From the NCBI GenBank assembly GCA_035638495.1, contig DASQZW010000215.1, forward strand, positions 62,001-126,000: a stretch of 64,000 bases of DNA, given 5' to 3'. The notes below the pieces were generated by a model. The model ran no database searches. It had not been told where the DNA came from and worked only from the letters and a program-made list of their open reading frames with translations. Below are positions 33,060 to 41,542 of the stretch, one piece after another (the first letter of the stretch is position 1; each line of letters begins with the position of its first letter). Source of the stretch: CF-161 sp035638495 (GTDB lineage Bacteria > Chloroflexota > Dormibacteria > Dormibacterales > Dormibacteraceae). Both the position numbers and the translations under genes were made by a program.

Positions 33060-33169
33060 GCCCGGCCCTCGCGCATGCGGAGCGCGACGATCGAGAGCGT
33101 CGGGAACAGGTGCGGACGACCGGGAGCGGAATGACGGGTCAGGTACGGCTTGGGCGAAGCAGCAGGCAC
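33056..33169 (-). CDS. 37-codon small ORF at the head of the receiver operon
   Basis: A GTG at 33169 is preceded by GAGGAG at 6 nt, a strong ribosome site, and the stop overlaps the ATG of the 456-residue receiver gene (ATGA). The 37-residue peptide starts MPAASPKPYLTRHSAPGRPH and ends in ALRMREGRA; it is basic, Pro-rich at the start and has no membrane helix. It matches no family I know. It may be a leader whose translation feeds the downstream gene, or a small functional component. Confidence 0.55.
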   Translation of the reverse strand: MPAASPKPYLTRHSAPGRPHLFPTLSIVALRMREGRA

Positions 33170-33259
33170 GTCCGACTCCTCGGAAGGGTCATTCAGCAGG
33201 GATGGGCCGCCCGGCGGACGCCGTCGCCGAGCGCGAGATGCTGGCCGCCGACGAACATT

Positions 33260-33287
33260 GGGCAACCCTAGGGCGCGCCCGTTGCCC
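33260..33287 (-). terminator. Inverted repeat after the carboxylase gene, possible terminator
   Basis: GGGCAAC and GTTGCCC flank a centre that contains GGGCGCGCCC, itself a perfect 10-bp palindrome. It lies 49-76 nt past the carboxylase stop (33336) and upstream of the receiver operon on the same strand. A terminator for the former or an operator for the latter are both possible. Confidence 0.4.
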
Positions 33288-33335
33288 TGGGCTGTCACTC
33301 GGCCGGAGCGGCAGCGGGGCTGGCGCCTCTCCCGG

Positions 33336-36300
33336 TCACCAGCTGTCGACGAAGGCCCGCTTCTTCGGACCCGTGCGCGGGAACGGCGATGGCGCGGTCG
33401 CCAGAACGGACATGATCCACCGCCGCGAGTCGGCGGGGTCGACCACGTCGTCGATCTCGAAGTACGCGGCCGCGTTGAGCGCCCTTCCGTGCCGGTACCG
33501 GTCGGCCACCGCGCGCTCGAACCACGCCCGCCGCTCGGCCGGGTCCTCGATCGCGGCCAGCTCCTGCCGGTGGGCCAGCTTGACCTGCCCCTCGAGGCCC
33601 ATGCCGCCGAACTCGCCGGTCGGCCACGCCACCGCGAACGCCGGCATCTTCGAGCTGCCCCCGGCCATCGTCAGCGCCCCCAGCCCGTAGCACTTGCGCA
33701 GCACGATCGTGAAGAAGGGCACGGTGAGGTTGGCGCCGACCACGAACATGCGGTTGGCGTGCCGCACCAACGCCTGGCGCTCGGCCTCGGGCCCGACCAT
33801 GATCCCCGGCGTGTCGCAGAGGAACAGGATCGGCAGATCGAACGCGTCGCAGAGCTGCATGAATCGCGCCGCCTTGTCGGCGCCGTCGCTGTCGATGGCG
33901 CCCGCCAGGTGGCCGGGGTTGTTGGCAACGATCCCCAGCGGCCGGCCCTCGACGCGCGCGAGCGCGGTGATCATCCCGACCCCGAAGCGCGGGCGGAGCT
34001 CCAGCACCGAGCCGGTGTCGGCGAGCGTGGCGATCACCCGCCGCACGTCGTAGACGCGCAGCCGGTTCTCGGGGATCAGCCGCCGCAGCACGGCCTGGTC
34101 GGTGCACGCCCAGTCGGGCAGCGCGCCCTGGAAGTAGGACAGGTACCTGCGAGCCGCCATCACCGCCTCGGCCTCGTCCGCGACCGCCACGTCGACCACC
34201 CCGTTCGGGACCTGCACGTTCATCGGCCCGACCTCCTCGGGCCGGTACACGCCGAGGCCGCCGCCCTCGATCATCGCCGGCCCGCCCATCCCGATCGTCG
34301 AGTTGGCGGTCGCGATGATCACGTCGGCGCAGCCGAGCAGCGCCGCATTGCCGGCGAAGCAGCGACCAGAGACGATGCCGACCAGCGGCACCAGCCCGCT
34401 CAGCTTCGCGTACAGGTGGAAGGCCAGCACCTTGAAGCCCGACACGCCGCGCCCGTCGGTGTCGCCGGCGCGGCCGCCGCCGCCCTCCGCGAAGAGCACC
34501 AGCGGCAGCCGGCGGCGTGCCGCCAGCTCGAAGACCCGGTCCATCTTCTCGTGGCCGAAGCCGCCCTGGGTCCCGGCGAGGACCGTGTAGTCGTACGCCA
34601 TCACCGCGCACTCGGCGCGGTCCGCCGGGAACACGTCGCCGTTGACGCGGGCCGTGCCGGCGACGATGCCGTCGGCCGGCGTGCGGTCGATGAGCTCCTG
34701 CTCCGGGCGGCGCCGGCGCTGGGCGGCGACCACCAGCGGCGCGTACTCGACGAACGATCCCGGGTCGCACAGGTCGTCCAGGTTCTCGCGGGCGGTCCGC
34801 TGGCCGGTCCGGCGGCGCTGCTCGACCGCCTCCGGCCGTGCCGCGTCGAGCGTCAGGGCGTGCCGCTCCAGCGCCTCGCGGAGGTCCGGGCGCACCCCGG
34901 CGTCGTCCTGCTCGGCGCCGCCGGCGGCCTGTTCCGCGGCCAGGTCCTCCGGCGCCGGCTGGAGCAGCACGACCACGTGACCCGCCAGGATCGCTTCACC
35001 GGCCGCCACGGCGACGCGCGTCACGGTGCCCGTCGAGGCGGCCGTGACCACGTGCTCCATCTTCATCGCCTCCATGACCAGCAGCTGCTGGCCCGCCCTG
35101 ACCCGGTCGCCCTCGGCCACGTCCACGCTGACCACCGTTCCCTGCAGCGGCGCCACGACGGCGGCGAGACCCCGCGCCTCGGCGGCCGCCACCTCCGCCG
35201 CCTCGGTATCGCCCTCCTCCGGACCGCGGCTCTTGCCGTAGTGCAGAACGGCCAGCGGGTCGCTGGAGTCGACGCGCGCTCCGGCGCGGCCGGCTGCGGT
35301 CTCGTTGCCGGCCAGGTCGGCGAAGAGCCGGCGGTGCGTCCCGGGCCGGGTGAGCACGGACAGGCGCTCGTCGACGAGCCGGGTGTGCAGGCGGCCCGAC
35401 GCGACGTCCTCCTGGAGGAGCAGGTTCTGCAGGAAGGCGACGTTCGTGGCCACGCCCTCGATGCGGAACTCGCAGAGCGCGCGGTACGCCTTCGCGACCG
35501 CGGGGCCCAGGCCCTCGAGTGCGCTGTGCGCGACGACCTTGGCGAGCAGCGGATCGAAGCGCGGATTGGGCCGGTACCCCGCGTGTCCGCAGGTGTCCAC
35601 GCGAACCCCGGGGCCGGACGGCACCTCGAACGTGCGGAGCGTCCCGGTCGACGGCCGGACGCCGCCGTCCGGTGACACCGCCTCGCCGTTCACCCGCAGC
35701 TGGATCGCCGTGCCCCGAGGTGGTGGGACCGCGTCCCGGCCGAGCCCGAGCTCCGCCAGGGTCCGGCCCGCGGCGAGCGCGAGCTGCGTCTCCACCAGGT
35801 CGACGCCGGTCACCTCCTCCGTCACCGTGTGCTCGACCTGGAGCCGGGGGTTGGCCTCGATGAAGGCGAAGCCGTGCGGACCGTCCGGCCGCTCCACGTC
35901 CAGCAGGAACTCGACGGTGCCGACCCCGTCGAGCCGCGCCGCGCCGGCGATCGCCAGCGCCGCCTCCAGGAGCCGCTCCCGGGTCGCGGGGGTGAGCCCC
36001 GGCGCGGGCGCCATCTCGACCAGCTTCTGGTTGCGCCGCTGCAGGCTGCAGTCACGGTCCCAGAGGTGGCTGACCGCGCCGGTCGCGTCGCCGAGGACCT
36101 GGACCTCGACGTGCCGCGCGCGGGGCAGGAACCGCTCGGCGTAGAGCTCGCCGCCGCCGAACGCGCCGGCCGCCTCGGACGAGCACCGCGCGTACGCGTC
36201 CTCGACGTCCTCGACGCGCTCCACCAGCCGCATCCCACGGCCGCCCCCGCCTGCCGCGGCCTTCAGCATCAGGGCGCCAGCCGGTCCCAGCGACTCGAGG

Positions 36301-36749
36301 AACGCCCGCGCCTCGGCCGGCGAGCCGAGGACGCCGGTGCCGGGCAGGACCGGCACGCCGCACCCCCGGGCGAGGTCCCGCGCTCGCGCCTTGTCGCCGA
36401 ACAGTCGCAGAACACCGGCCGAGGGACCGACGAACGTGAGGCCGGCCGACCGGCACCGTTCGGCGAAGTCTGCGCTCTCGCTGAGGAACCCGTACCCGGG
36501 GTGCAGGGCGTCGCACCCCGCACCCGCGGCGGCACGGACCAGTTGGGCGGCGTCGAGGTAGGCCGCGGGGCCGGCGCCGCGGAGCCGGTACACCTGGTCC
36601 CCCAGGCGGGTGTGCAGCGAGCCCTCGTCGTCCTCCGAGCAAACGGCGACTGTCTCCACGCCCAGCTCGGACGCCGCCCGCAGCACCCGTATGGCGATCT
36701 CGCCGCGGTTGGCGACCAGCAGCTTCCGAGCCACCGGCCGTTCGGTCAC
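33336..36749 (-). CDS. Single-chain biotin-dependent acyl-CoA carboxylase (BC-BCCP-CT)
   Basis: The product has 1137 residues. A biotin carboxylase domain (RKLLVANRGEIAIRVLRAA, then AAAGGGGRGM, then FIEANPRLQVEHTVTEE) fills residues 5-450. A biotinyl domain with MEAMKMEH places the biotinylated Lys near residue 563. A carboxyltransferase region (about 640-1130, NGDVFPADRAECAVMAYDYTVLAGTQGG, then FLCDTPGIMVGPEAE) has both beta- and alpha-type halves. All three activities in one chain fit the long-chain acyl-CoA carboxylase class described from mycobacteria. It would make malonyl-CoA or a longer malonyl homologue; the acyl preference is unknown. The start GTG 36749 is chosen over ATG 36785 on family alignment. 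Confidence 0.9.
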   Translation of the reverse strand: MTERPVARKLLVANRGEIAIRVLRAASELGVETVAVCSEDDEGSLHTRLGDQVYRLRGAGPAAYLDAAQLVRAAAGAGCDALHPGYGFLSESADFAERCRSAGLTFVGPSAGVLRLFGDKARARDLARGCGVPVLPGTGVLGSPAEARAFLESLGPAGALMLKAAAGGGGRGMRLVERVEDVEDAYARCSSEAAGAFGGGELYAERFLPRARHVEVQVLGDATGAVSHLWDRDCSLQRRNQKLVEMAPAPGLTPATRERLLEAALAIAGAARLDGVGTVEFLLDVERPDGPHGFAFIEANPRLQVEHTVTEEVTGVDLVETQLALAAGRTLAELGLGRDAVPPPRGTAIQLRVNGEAVSPDGGVRPSTGTLRTFEVPSGPGVRVDTCGHAGYRPNPRFDPLLAKVVAHSALEGLGPAVAKAYRALCEFRIEGVATNVAFLQNLLLQEDVASGRLHTRLVDERLSVLTRPGTHRRLFADLAGNETAAGRAGARVDSSDPLAVLHYGKSRGPEEGDTEAAEVAAAEARGLAAVVAPLQGTVVSVDVAEGDRVRAGQQLLVMEAMKMEHVVTAASTGTVTRVAVAAGEAILAGHVVVLLQPAPEDLAAEQAAGGAEQDDAGVRPDLREALERHALTLDAARPEAVEQRRRTGQRTARENLDDLCDPGSFVEYAPLVVAAQRRRRPEQELIDRTPADGIVAGTARVNGDVFPADRAECAVMAYDYTVLAGTQGGFGHEKMDRVFELAARRRLPLVLFAEGGGGRAGDTDGRGVSGFKVLAFHLYAKLSGLVPLVGIVSGRCFAGNAALLGCADVIIATANSTIGMGGPAMIEGGGLGVYRPEEVGPMNVQVPNGVVDVAVADEAEAVMAARRYLSYFQGALPDWACTDQAVLRRLIPENRLRVYDVRRVIATLADTGSVLELRPRFGVGMITALARVEGRPLGIVANNPGHLAGAIDSDGADKAARFMQLCDAFDLPILFLCDTPGIMVGPEAERQALVRHANRMFVVGANLTVPFFTIVLRKCYGLGALTMAGGSSKMPAFAVAWPTGEFGGMGLEGQVKLAHRQELAAIEDPAERRAWFERAVADRYRHGRALNAAAYFEIDDVVDPADSRRWIMSVLATAPSPFPRTGPKKRAFVDSW

Positions 36750-36840
36750 ACGGCCATTCTGGGCGATCCCCGGGCAGGTCAGCATGCGTGCCGCGCGGTG
36801 GCCTCAGCGCCCGGTCCCCGGGACTATTTGCTGTCATGTG

Positions 36841-36846
36841 TAATAT
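36841..36846 (+). promoter_or_regulatory. -10 element (TAATAT) of the MarR-MFS operon
   Basis: TAATAT is followed by 7 nt and ATG 36854, indicating a leaderless transcript and supporting this start over the upstream ATG 36836. It stands out as an A/T-rich island in the 104-bp divergent gap with the carboxylase gene. Confidence 0.55.
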
Positions 36847-36853
36847 TGCCCTG

Positions 36854-37369
36854 ATGGCGACTACCGACCCGCCCCTCGACCCGGACATCCGCGACCTCCT
36901 TCGGGCCTACCTCGACGTGGTCACGATGAGCGAGCCCCACCAGAGCCGGCTCTGGCAGTCGGCCCAGCTCACGATGACGCAGCTGCGGACGCTTCGGAGC
37001 CTGAGGGACGGACCCCGGGCGGCCGGTGAGCTCGGCCGCAAGCTGGGCCTCTCGGCCACTTCGATGACCCGGATCCTGGACCGCCTCGAGGACCGCCTGC
37101 TCCTCCAGCGGAGCCGCGACGGCGAGGACCGGCGCAAGGTCCTGGTCACGCTGCTGCCGGAGGGCCGGCGCCTCGTCGGGGAGATGCCGCTGCTCGGAGG
37201 CCGGTCGCTCCTGGGGGGCAGCGCCCTCCTCGCGGCCGTCGAGGAGCTGACGGTGGCGCAGCGCCGGCAGGTCACGGCGGCGCTCCGGCTGCTGATCGAC
37301 CGGGTCCGCGAGGTGGAGGAGCGCGAGGCAGCGCCGGACGCGGCCGTCCCTGCGACCCCCGCCCGATGA
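36854..37369 (+). CDS. MarR-family transcriptional regulator
   Basis: The product has 171 residues. The winged-helix core is QLTMTQLRTLRSLRDGPRAAGELGRKLGLSATSMTRILDRLED, followed by the wing RDGEDRRKVLVTLLPEGRRLV and a C-terminal dimerisation helix (AQRRQVTAALRLLIDRVREVEE). MarR proteins usually repress a neighbouring exporter and release on binding a small aromatic compound. The stop overlaps the ATG of the following MFS exporter gene by 4 nt (ATGA), so the regulator and its probable target are coupled. It is divergent from the carboxylase gene across a short promoter region. Confidence 0.9.
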   Translation: MATTDPPLDPDIRDLLRAYLDVVTMSEPHQSRLWQSAQLTMTQLRTLRSLRDGPRAAGELGRKLGLSATSMTRILDRLEDRLLLQRSRDGEDRRKVLVTLLPEGRRLVGEMPLLGGRSLLGGSALLAAVEELTVAQRRQVTAALRLLIDRVREVEEREAAPDAAVPATPAR

Positions 37370-39123
37370 CGCGGGCCGCCGCCGGCGTCGAGGCCGTCGC
37401 GCTGCCCGCAGGCACCCGCTCCGATCGCTACAAGTGGCTCGCGCTCTCGAACACGACGGTGGGCGTGGTGCTCGCCACCATCGACTCCTCGATAATGCTG
37501 ATCGCGATGCCCGACATCTTCCGCGGCATCCAGCTCGATCCCCTGCTCCCCAGCAACAGCTTCTTCCTGCTCTGGCTGATCCTCGGCTACCTCGTCGTCA
37601 GCAGCGTGCTGGTGGTCAGCCTCGGCCGCATCGGAGACATCTTCGGCCGGGTCCGGATCTACAACCTCGGATTCGTCGTCTACACGGCCGCGTCGCTGCT
37701 GCTGACCATCGACTGGATGACCGGCCGCGCGGGGGCCTCATGGCTGCTCGTCATGCGCGTGGTCCAGGGCATCGGCGCCGCCTGCCTGGTCGCCAACTCC
37801 GCGGCGATCCTGACCGACGCGTTCCCGTCGCACCAGCGCGGCCTGGCGCTCGGCATCAACAACGTGGCCGGGATCAGCGGCATGTTCATCGGGCTCGTGC
37901 TCGGTGGCGTGCTGGCGCCGATCAACTGGCGGCTGGTGTTCCTGGTCTCGGTCCCCTTCGGCCTGTTCGGCACCGTGTGGGCCTACCTGAACCTGCAGGA
38001 CCGTGGCGTGCGCACGCCGGCTCCCATCGACTGGGCGGGCAACCTGCTGTTCGCCGCCGGCATGGTGCTCGTCATGATCGGCGTGACATACGGGATCCAG
38101 CCGTACGGCGACAGCAGCCTCGGCTGGCAGAACCCCTTCGTCATCGCCGCGCTGGCGGGTGGGGCGGGCTGCCTGCTGGCGTTCGTCGTCCTGGAGACGC
38201 GGGTCGCGAACCCGATGTTCCGGATCTCGCTGTTCGCGATCCGGGCATTCGCCTTCGGTTCCCTGTCGACCTTCCTGGCGGCGGTGGCCAGGGGCGGCCT
38301 GATGTTCATGATGATCATCTGGCTGCAGGGGATCTGGCTGCCGGAGCACGGCTACTCGTTCGAGTCCACGCCGCTCTGGGCGGGCATCTTCATGCTGCCG
38401 CTCAGCGCCGGCTTCCTGCTCGCCGGTCCGCTCTCGGGTTTTCTCTCTGACCGGTTCGGCTCCCGCCTGTTCGCGACGGGCGGGATGCTCGCGGCGGCGA
38501 CCACGTTCATCCTCCTGGAGTCGCTGCCGATCGATTTCGACTACCGCGCCTTCGCGGCCATCCTGCTGCTCAACGGCCTCGCGATGGGCGCCTTCGCGGC
38601 CCCCAACCGCGCCGGGATCATGAACAGCCTGCCCAGGGAGCACCGGGGCGCCGGCGGCGGCATGAACTCCACCCTTCAGAACTCCGCACAGGTGTTCTCG
38701 ATCGGAATCTTCTTCTCCCTCATGATCGCGGGCCTGTCGTCGACGCTCCCGCACGCGGTGGCGACGGGCCTCCAGCAGGGAGGTGTGCCGGCAGCGGCGG
38801 CGGACCGCATCGCATCCGCGCCGCCCATCTCGATCCTCTTCGCCGCATTCCTCGGCTACAACCCGATCCAGCACCTCCTCGGACCGGCCGTCCTGGCGCA
38901 ACTGCCGCCGGCCGCTGCCGCCCAGCTGACCGGCCGGGAGTTCTTCTCGAAGCTCATCGCCGGGCCCTTCCACTCGGGCCTGCACGAGGCGTTCACGTTC
39001 GCCATCGCGGCCTGCCTGGTGGCGGCGGTGGCCTCCTGGTCGCGGGGCGGCGCCCGGTCGGCGCGGGCGCTCGAGCGAGTCGAGCCGGCCGGCGAACCGG
39101 CCACCGGCGTGGCCGATTCGTGA
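37366..39123 (+). CDS. MFS transporter, DHA2-type drug exporter
   Basis: The product has 585 residues and about 14 membrane helices, as in the DHA2 (EmrB/QacA) family. Motif A variant SLGRIGDIFGRVRIYN lies between helices two and three, the helix 5 motif C-like segment is GINNVAGISGMFIGLVLGGV, and helix 1 has ATIDSSIMLIAMPDI. The late cytosolic LPREHRGAGGGMNSTLQNS is typical. It probably exports drugs or toxic metabolites with proton antiport. The MarR gene overlaps it by 4 nt and probably represses it. A long loop near residues 460-520 (AAAADRIASAPPISIL, then LLGPAVLAQLPPAAAAQL) is usual for this family. Confidence 0.9.
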   Translation: MTRAAAGVEAVALPAGTRSDRYKWLALSNTTVGVVLATIDSSIMLIAMPDIFRGIQLDPLLPSNSFFLLWLILGYLVVSSVLVVSLGRIGDIFGRVRIYNLGFVVYTAASLLLTIDWMTGRAGASWLLVMRVVQGIGAACLVANSAAILTDAFPSHQRGLALGINNVAGISGMFIGLVLGGVLAPINWRLVFLVSVPFGLFGTVWAYLNLQDRGVRTPAPIDWAGNLLFAAGMVLVMIGVTYGIQPYGDSSLGWQNPFVIAALAGGAGCLLAFVVLETRVANPMFRISLFAIRAFAFGSLSTFLAAVARGGLMFMMIIWLQGIWLPEHGYSFESTPLWAGIFMLPLSAGFLLAGPLSGFLSDRFGSRLFATGGMLAAATTFILLESLPIDFDYRAFAAILLLNGLAMGAFAAPNRAGIMNSLPREHRGAGGGMNSTLQNSAQVFSIGIFFSLMIAGLSSTLPHAVATGLQQGGVPAAAADRIASAPPISILFAAFLGYNPIQHLLGPAVLAQLPPAAAAQLTGREFFSKLIAGPFHSGLHEAFTFAIAACLVAAVASWSRGGARSARALERVEPAGEPATGVADS

Positions 39124-39157
39124 CCGGACGGACGCCAGCCGCCGGTGCGACACGTGC

Positions 39158-39760
39158 TCAATTCGCTCTCGTCGCCAGGTCCACGAGCGTGGTCAGTTCG
39201 CGGGCGATGGTTTCGAGGTCCAGGTCGGGGTCGACGTGGTACCGCTGGATGACCCCGTTCCGCAGCGACAGTACGAAGAGCGCCATCGCCCGCGTGTCGA
39301 AGTGGCGGAACTCGCCCTGCCGCTGACCCTCCGTGAGGATCTCGTCAAGCGTCCGGAGGTCCTCCTCGGCGCGCTCGGCCATCACGGGCCTCCCGTCGGC
39401 GGTGCGGTAGTTGCGCTCGATCTCGTGAAGGGTCACGACCTCGGCCCGGTGCCCGCGCATGAAGTCGACATTGGCCATGAGCGCCGTGCGCAGCCTGGCC
39501 GCCGGGTCGGTCTCGGCGTCCACCTGGGGCCGGACGAAGTCGGTGAACCTGGCCACGACCGTGGACAGGACCTCCCGGACCAGATCGTCCTTCTCGGCGA
39601 AGTGGTATGAGATCAGCCGCGTGCTGCTGAGGCCGGCCCGCCCCGCGATCTGCGCGAACGACGCCCTGGCGTAGCCCAGCTCGGCGATGGTGGCGATCGC
39701 GCTCTCCACGATCTGTGCCCGCCGGGCGGTGTTGGTGAACGTCGTTCTCGGCGCGCTCAT
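39158..39760 (-). CDS. TetR-family transcriptional regulator
   Basis: The product has 200 residues. The N-terminal HTH is RRAQIVESAIATIAELGYARASFAQIAGRAGLSSTRLISYHFAEKDDLVREVL, a textbook TetR domain. The C-terminal ligand domain resembles the AcrR-type (MANVDFMRGHRAEVVTLHEIERNY). It is divergent from a membrane-protein gene only 25 bp away; an inverted repeat with TTTACT arms in that gap is the probable operator for both. The ligand is unknown. The ATG start has weak upstream pairing. Confidence 0.92.
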   Translation of the reverse strand: MSAPRTTFTNTARRAQIVESAIATIAELGYARASFAQIAGRAGLSSTRLISYHFAEKDDLVREVLSTVVARFTDFVRPQVDAETDPAARLRTALMANVDFMRGHRAEVVTLHEIERNYRTADGRPVMAERAEEDLRTLDEILTEGQRQGEFRHFDTRAMALFVLSLRNGVIQRYHVDPDLDLETIARELTTLVDLATRAN

Positions 39761-39773
39761 TCACCAGTCATGG

Positions 39774-39796
39774 TAGCATTTACTCATGCAAGTAAA
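39774..39796. promoter_or_regulatory. Divergent promoters and TetR operator-like dyad
   Basis: On the plus strand TAGCAT (39774-39779) lies 6 nt before ATG 39786; on the minus strand TACCAT (39775-39770) lies 9 nt before the TetR ATG. TTTACT (39779-39784) and AGTAAA (39791-39796) form a dyad with a 6-nt spacer that covers the plus-strand start codon and presumed +1. A bound dimer there could block both promoters. Confidence 0.55.
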
Positions 39797-40823
39797 CACC
39801 ACGAACGAGGACAGGCCGGCTCCGGCGGTGGCCGGGCCCGCCCCGCGGTACCGGAACCGGCGCGCGGCGCTGACCCTGGCGGTGCTCGGCCCGGTGGTCG
39901 CCGAGCTGGCGCTCGGCAGCACACCGCTCCACCTGGCGTTCCTGCTCCTCCTCTGGCTGCCCATCTACGGCGCCGGTGTTCTGCTCATCCGCGAGGCGGT
40001 GGTCAGAGCGGGCGGCGGGTGGCCCAGCATCCTCCTGCTCGGCGTGGCGTACGAACTGGTGGAGGACGGCATCGGCCTGCAGGCGCTCTCGAGCCCACAC
40101 CTCTACCACGCGGCGGACTGGGGTCCCCGCCTGCTCGGCCTCAACACGACGTACTGGGAGCTGAACGTGGCGTACCACGTCGTGTTCAGCGTGGCCATCC
40201 CCATCGTCCTGGTCGAACTGCTCTTTCCTGCGGGGCGCGGCCGGCCGTACCTGGGACGGCTCGGGCTGGCGACCACCGGCGGGCTGGCGGTGCTGGGCGT
40301 CGCGATCCTGCGGCTGACGGTCCCGCTCACCCAGGATCCGGGCTACACCGCCCCGGCGGCCGTGATCGCCGGGTGTGTGGTCGCGGTCGCGGTGATCGCC
40401 GTGGTGGCGCTGCGGGTGCTGCCGCGCCGGGCGGCCCGTCCGCTCGGCGAAGAGCAGGTGCCCTCACTGACCGCGCTCTGGCTCTTCGGCGCCTCCGCGA
40501 CCTTCGTCTTCATGACGCTGCTGTACGTCTTCACCGCGGCGCACCGGCCCGCGCTCATCCACGGGGAGTGGGTGCTGGTCCCGATGGGCGCCGCGGCCGT
40601 CATCGCCGCCGGCGTGGCGTGGCTGGTCCGCCGGTGGTCCGCCAGCGCTCGCTGGGGCGACCTGCAGCTGCTCTGGCTCGCCGGTGGCGCGCTGATCGCC
40701 CACACGGCGGTCGGCGCGATCGGCATCGCACAGACCGCGTTCGACCGGGCAGGCCTGGCCGTCCTCGGCCTGCTCACGATCTGGCTGCTGGTGGCGCTGA
40801 CCAGACTGCTCGCCCGGCGGTAG
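39786..40823 (+). CDS. Multi-pass membrane protein of unknown function
   Basis: The product has 345 residues and about nine or ten hydrophobic helices with a short cytosolic N-terminus. I see no known transporter motif. Conserved-looking loop residues include LIREAVVRAGGGWPSILLLGVAYELVEDGIGLQAL and LNTTYWELNVAYHVVFS, which carry Glu, Asp and His within or next to helices. It may be an enzyme of membrane lipids or a small transporter. It is controlled, by position, by the divergent TetR regulator. The ATG start is supported by a leaderless-type -10 six bases upstream. Confidence 0.75.
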   Translation: MQVNTTNEDRPAPAVAGPAPRYRNRRAALTLAVLGPVVAELALGSTPLHLAFLLLLWLPIYGAGVLLIREAVVRAGGGWPSILLLGVAYELVEDGIGLQALSSPHLYHAADWGPRLLGLNTTYWELNVAYHVVFSVAIPIVLVELLFPAGRGRPYLGRLGLATTGGLAVLGVAILRLTVPLTQDPGYTAPAAVIAGCVVAVAVIAVVALRVLPRRAARPLGEEQVPSLTALWLFGASATFVFMTLLYVFTAAHRPALIHGEWVLVPMGAAAVIAAGVAWLVRRWSASARWGDLQLLWLAGGALIAHTAVGAIGIAQTAFDRAGLAVLGLLTIWLLVALTRLLARR

Positions 40824-40992
40824 ACCACTGCGCGCGGGCAGCGAGGCGCTCATGCGGACCAATGTGCGGCTCCTGGCCGGCTGGAACGGCTCGCGCGGAC
40901 CAGTGTGCGAAATGGCCGCGCGGGTCACAGGGAGCGGCGGCTCGCAGCCCGGCGATCTGGCCGTCGTGGTAGCGAATGAGTTCGCGCGGCGG

Positions 40993-41271
40993 CTAGGCCG
41001 GGGTCGGCTTGCGGCCGACGTCGCCCCGGCGGGACCGCGTCGTCGGGCGAGCCGCGCCCAGCGGCGGACCCGGAGCCGGATGGAGCCACGAGAGCGGCAC
41101 CTCGATCTCGAACGCCTCGTCTTCAGCGTCGGCCGGCATCTGAAGACGGACGCGAAGGAGTCGCTCACCGCCTGGACCGAGGCTTCCTCGATCCTCGATG
41201 ACCACGGCCGAGCGCAGTTCGCTTCCGAAGCGAACGCCAACGCGCGTTCCGACCCGGACGTCCTCGATCAT
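40993..41271 (-). CDS. Small beta-rich conserved hypothetical protein, 92 aa
   Basis: The coding part starts at ATG 41271 (MIEDVRVGTRVGVRFGSELR). The pattern VGxRVxVRFG...SAVVIEDRGSLGPGGERLLRVRL, then FEIEVPLSWLHP, looks like a small beta-barrel found in Actinomycetota with no known job. The last 25 residues (RPTTRSRRGDVGRKPTPA region) are basic and disordered. The frame is open upstream, but that sequence lacks coding character. The flanking 169 bp (40824-40992) and 271 bp (41272-41542) hold nothing I can support. Confidence 0.6.
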   Translation of the reverse strand: MIEDVRVGTRVGVRFGSELRSAVVIEDRGSLGPGGERLLRVRLQMPADAEDEAFEIEVPLSWLHPAPGPPLGAARPTTRSRRGDVGRKPTPA

Positions 41272-41542
41272 TGGCTTCGACCCTACACCCGCGGCGCTGT
41301 CCCGATGAGCACTCGTATGTTGGCGTGGACGGCAGCGTCGAAGTCTCCTGGCAGCTCGTTGCAGCTCGAACGCCACCGCCTGATCCACGTCAGCCCGGAG
41401 GTCGGTTCCCAACAACCTCCTCTGGACATCGACCGCGAACCGGAACGACGTCATCCGCCGGAACCCGCGGTCCAGGCCCGGCGCCACCCCCGTTGCCGAC
41501 CACTCGATTCACTGCCGGTGTCACACCCGTCAGGATCTTCCG

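Noticed and set aside
36788..36853. Upstream start (ATG 36788 or 36836) for the MarR gene
   Set aside because: They include the TAATAT promoter element and add residues not found in MarR proteins; ATG 36854 fits the leaderless geometry.
40464..41240. Ser/Arg-rich minus-strand frame of 258 residues
   Set aside because: Low-complexity composition and antisense overlap with the membrane-protein gene; only the small ORF 40993-41271 in another frame looks real.
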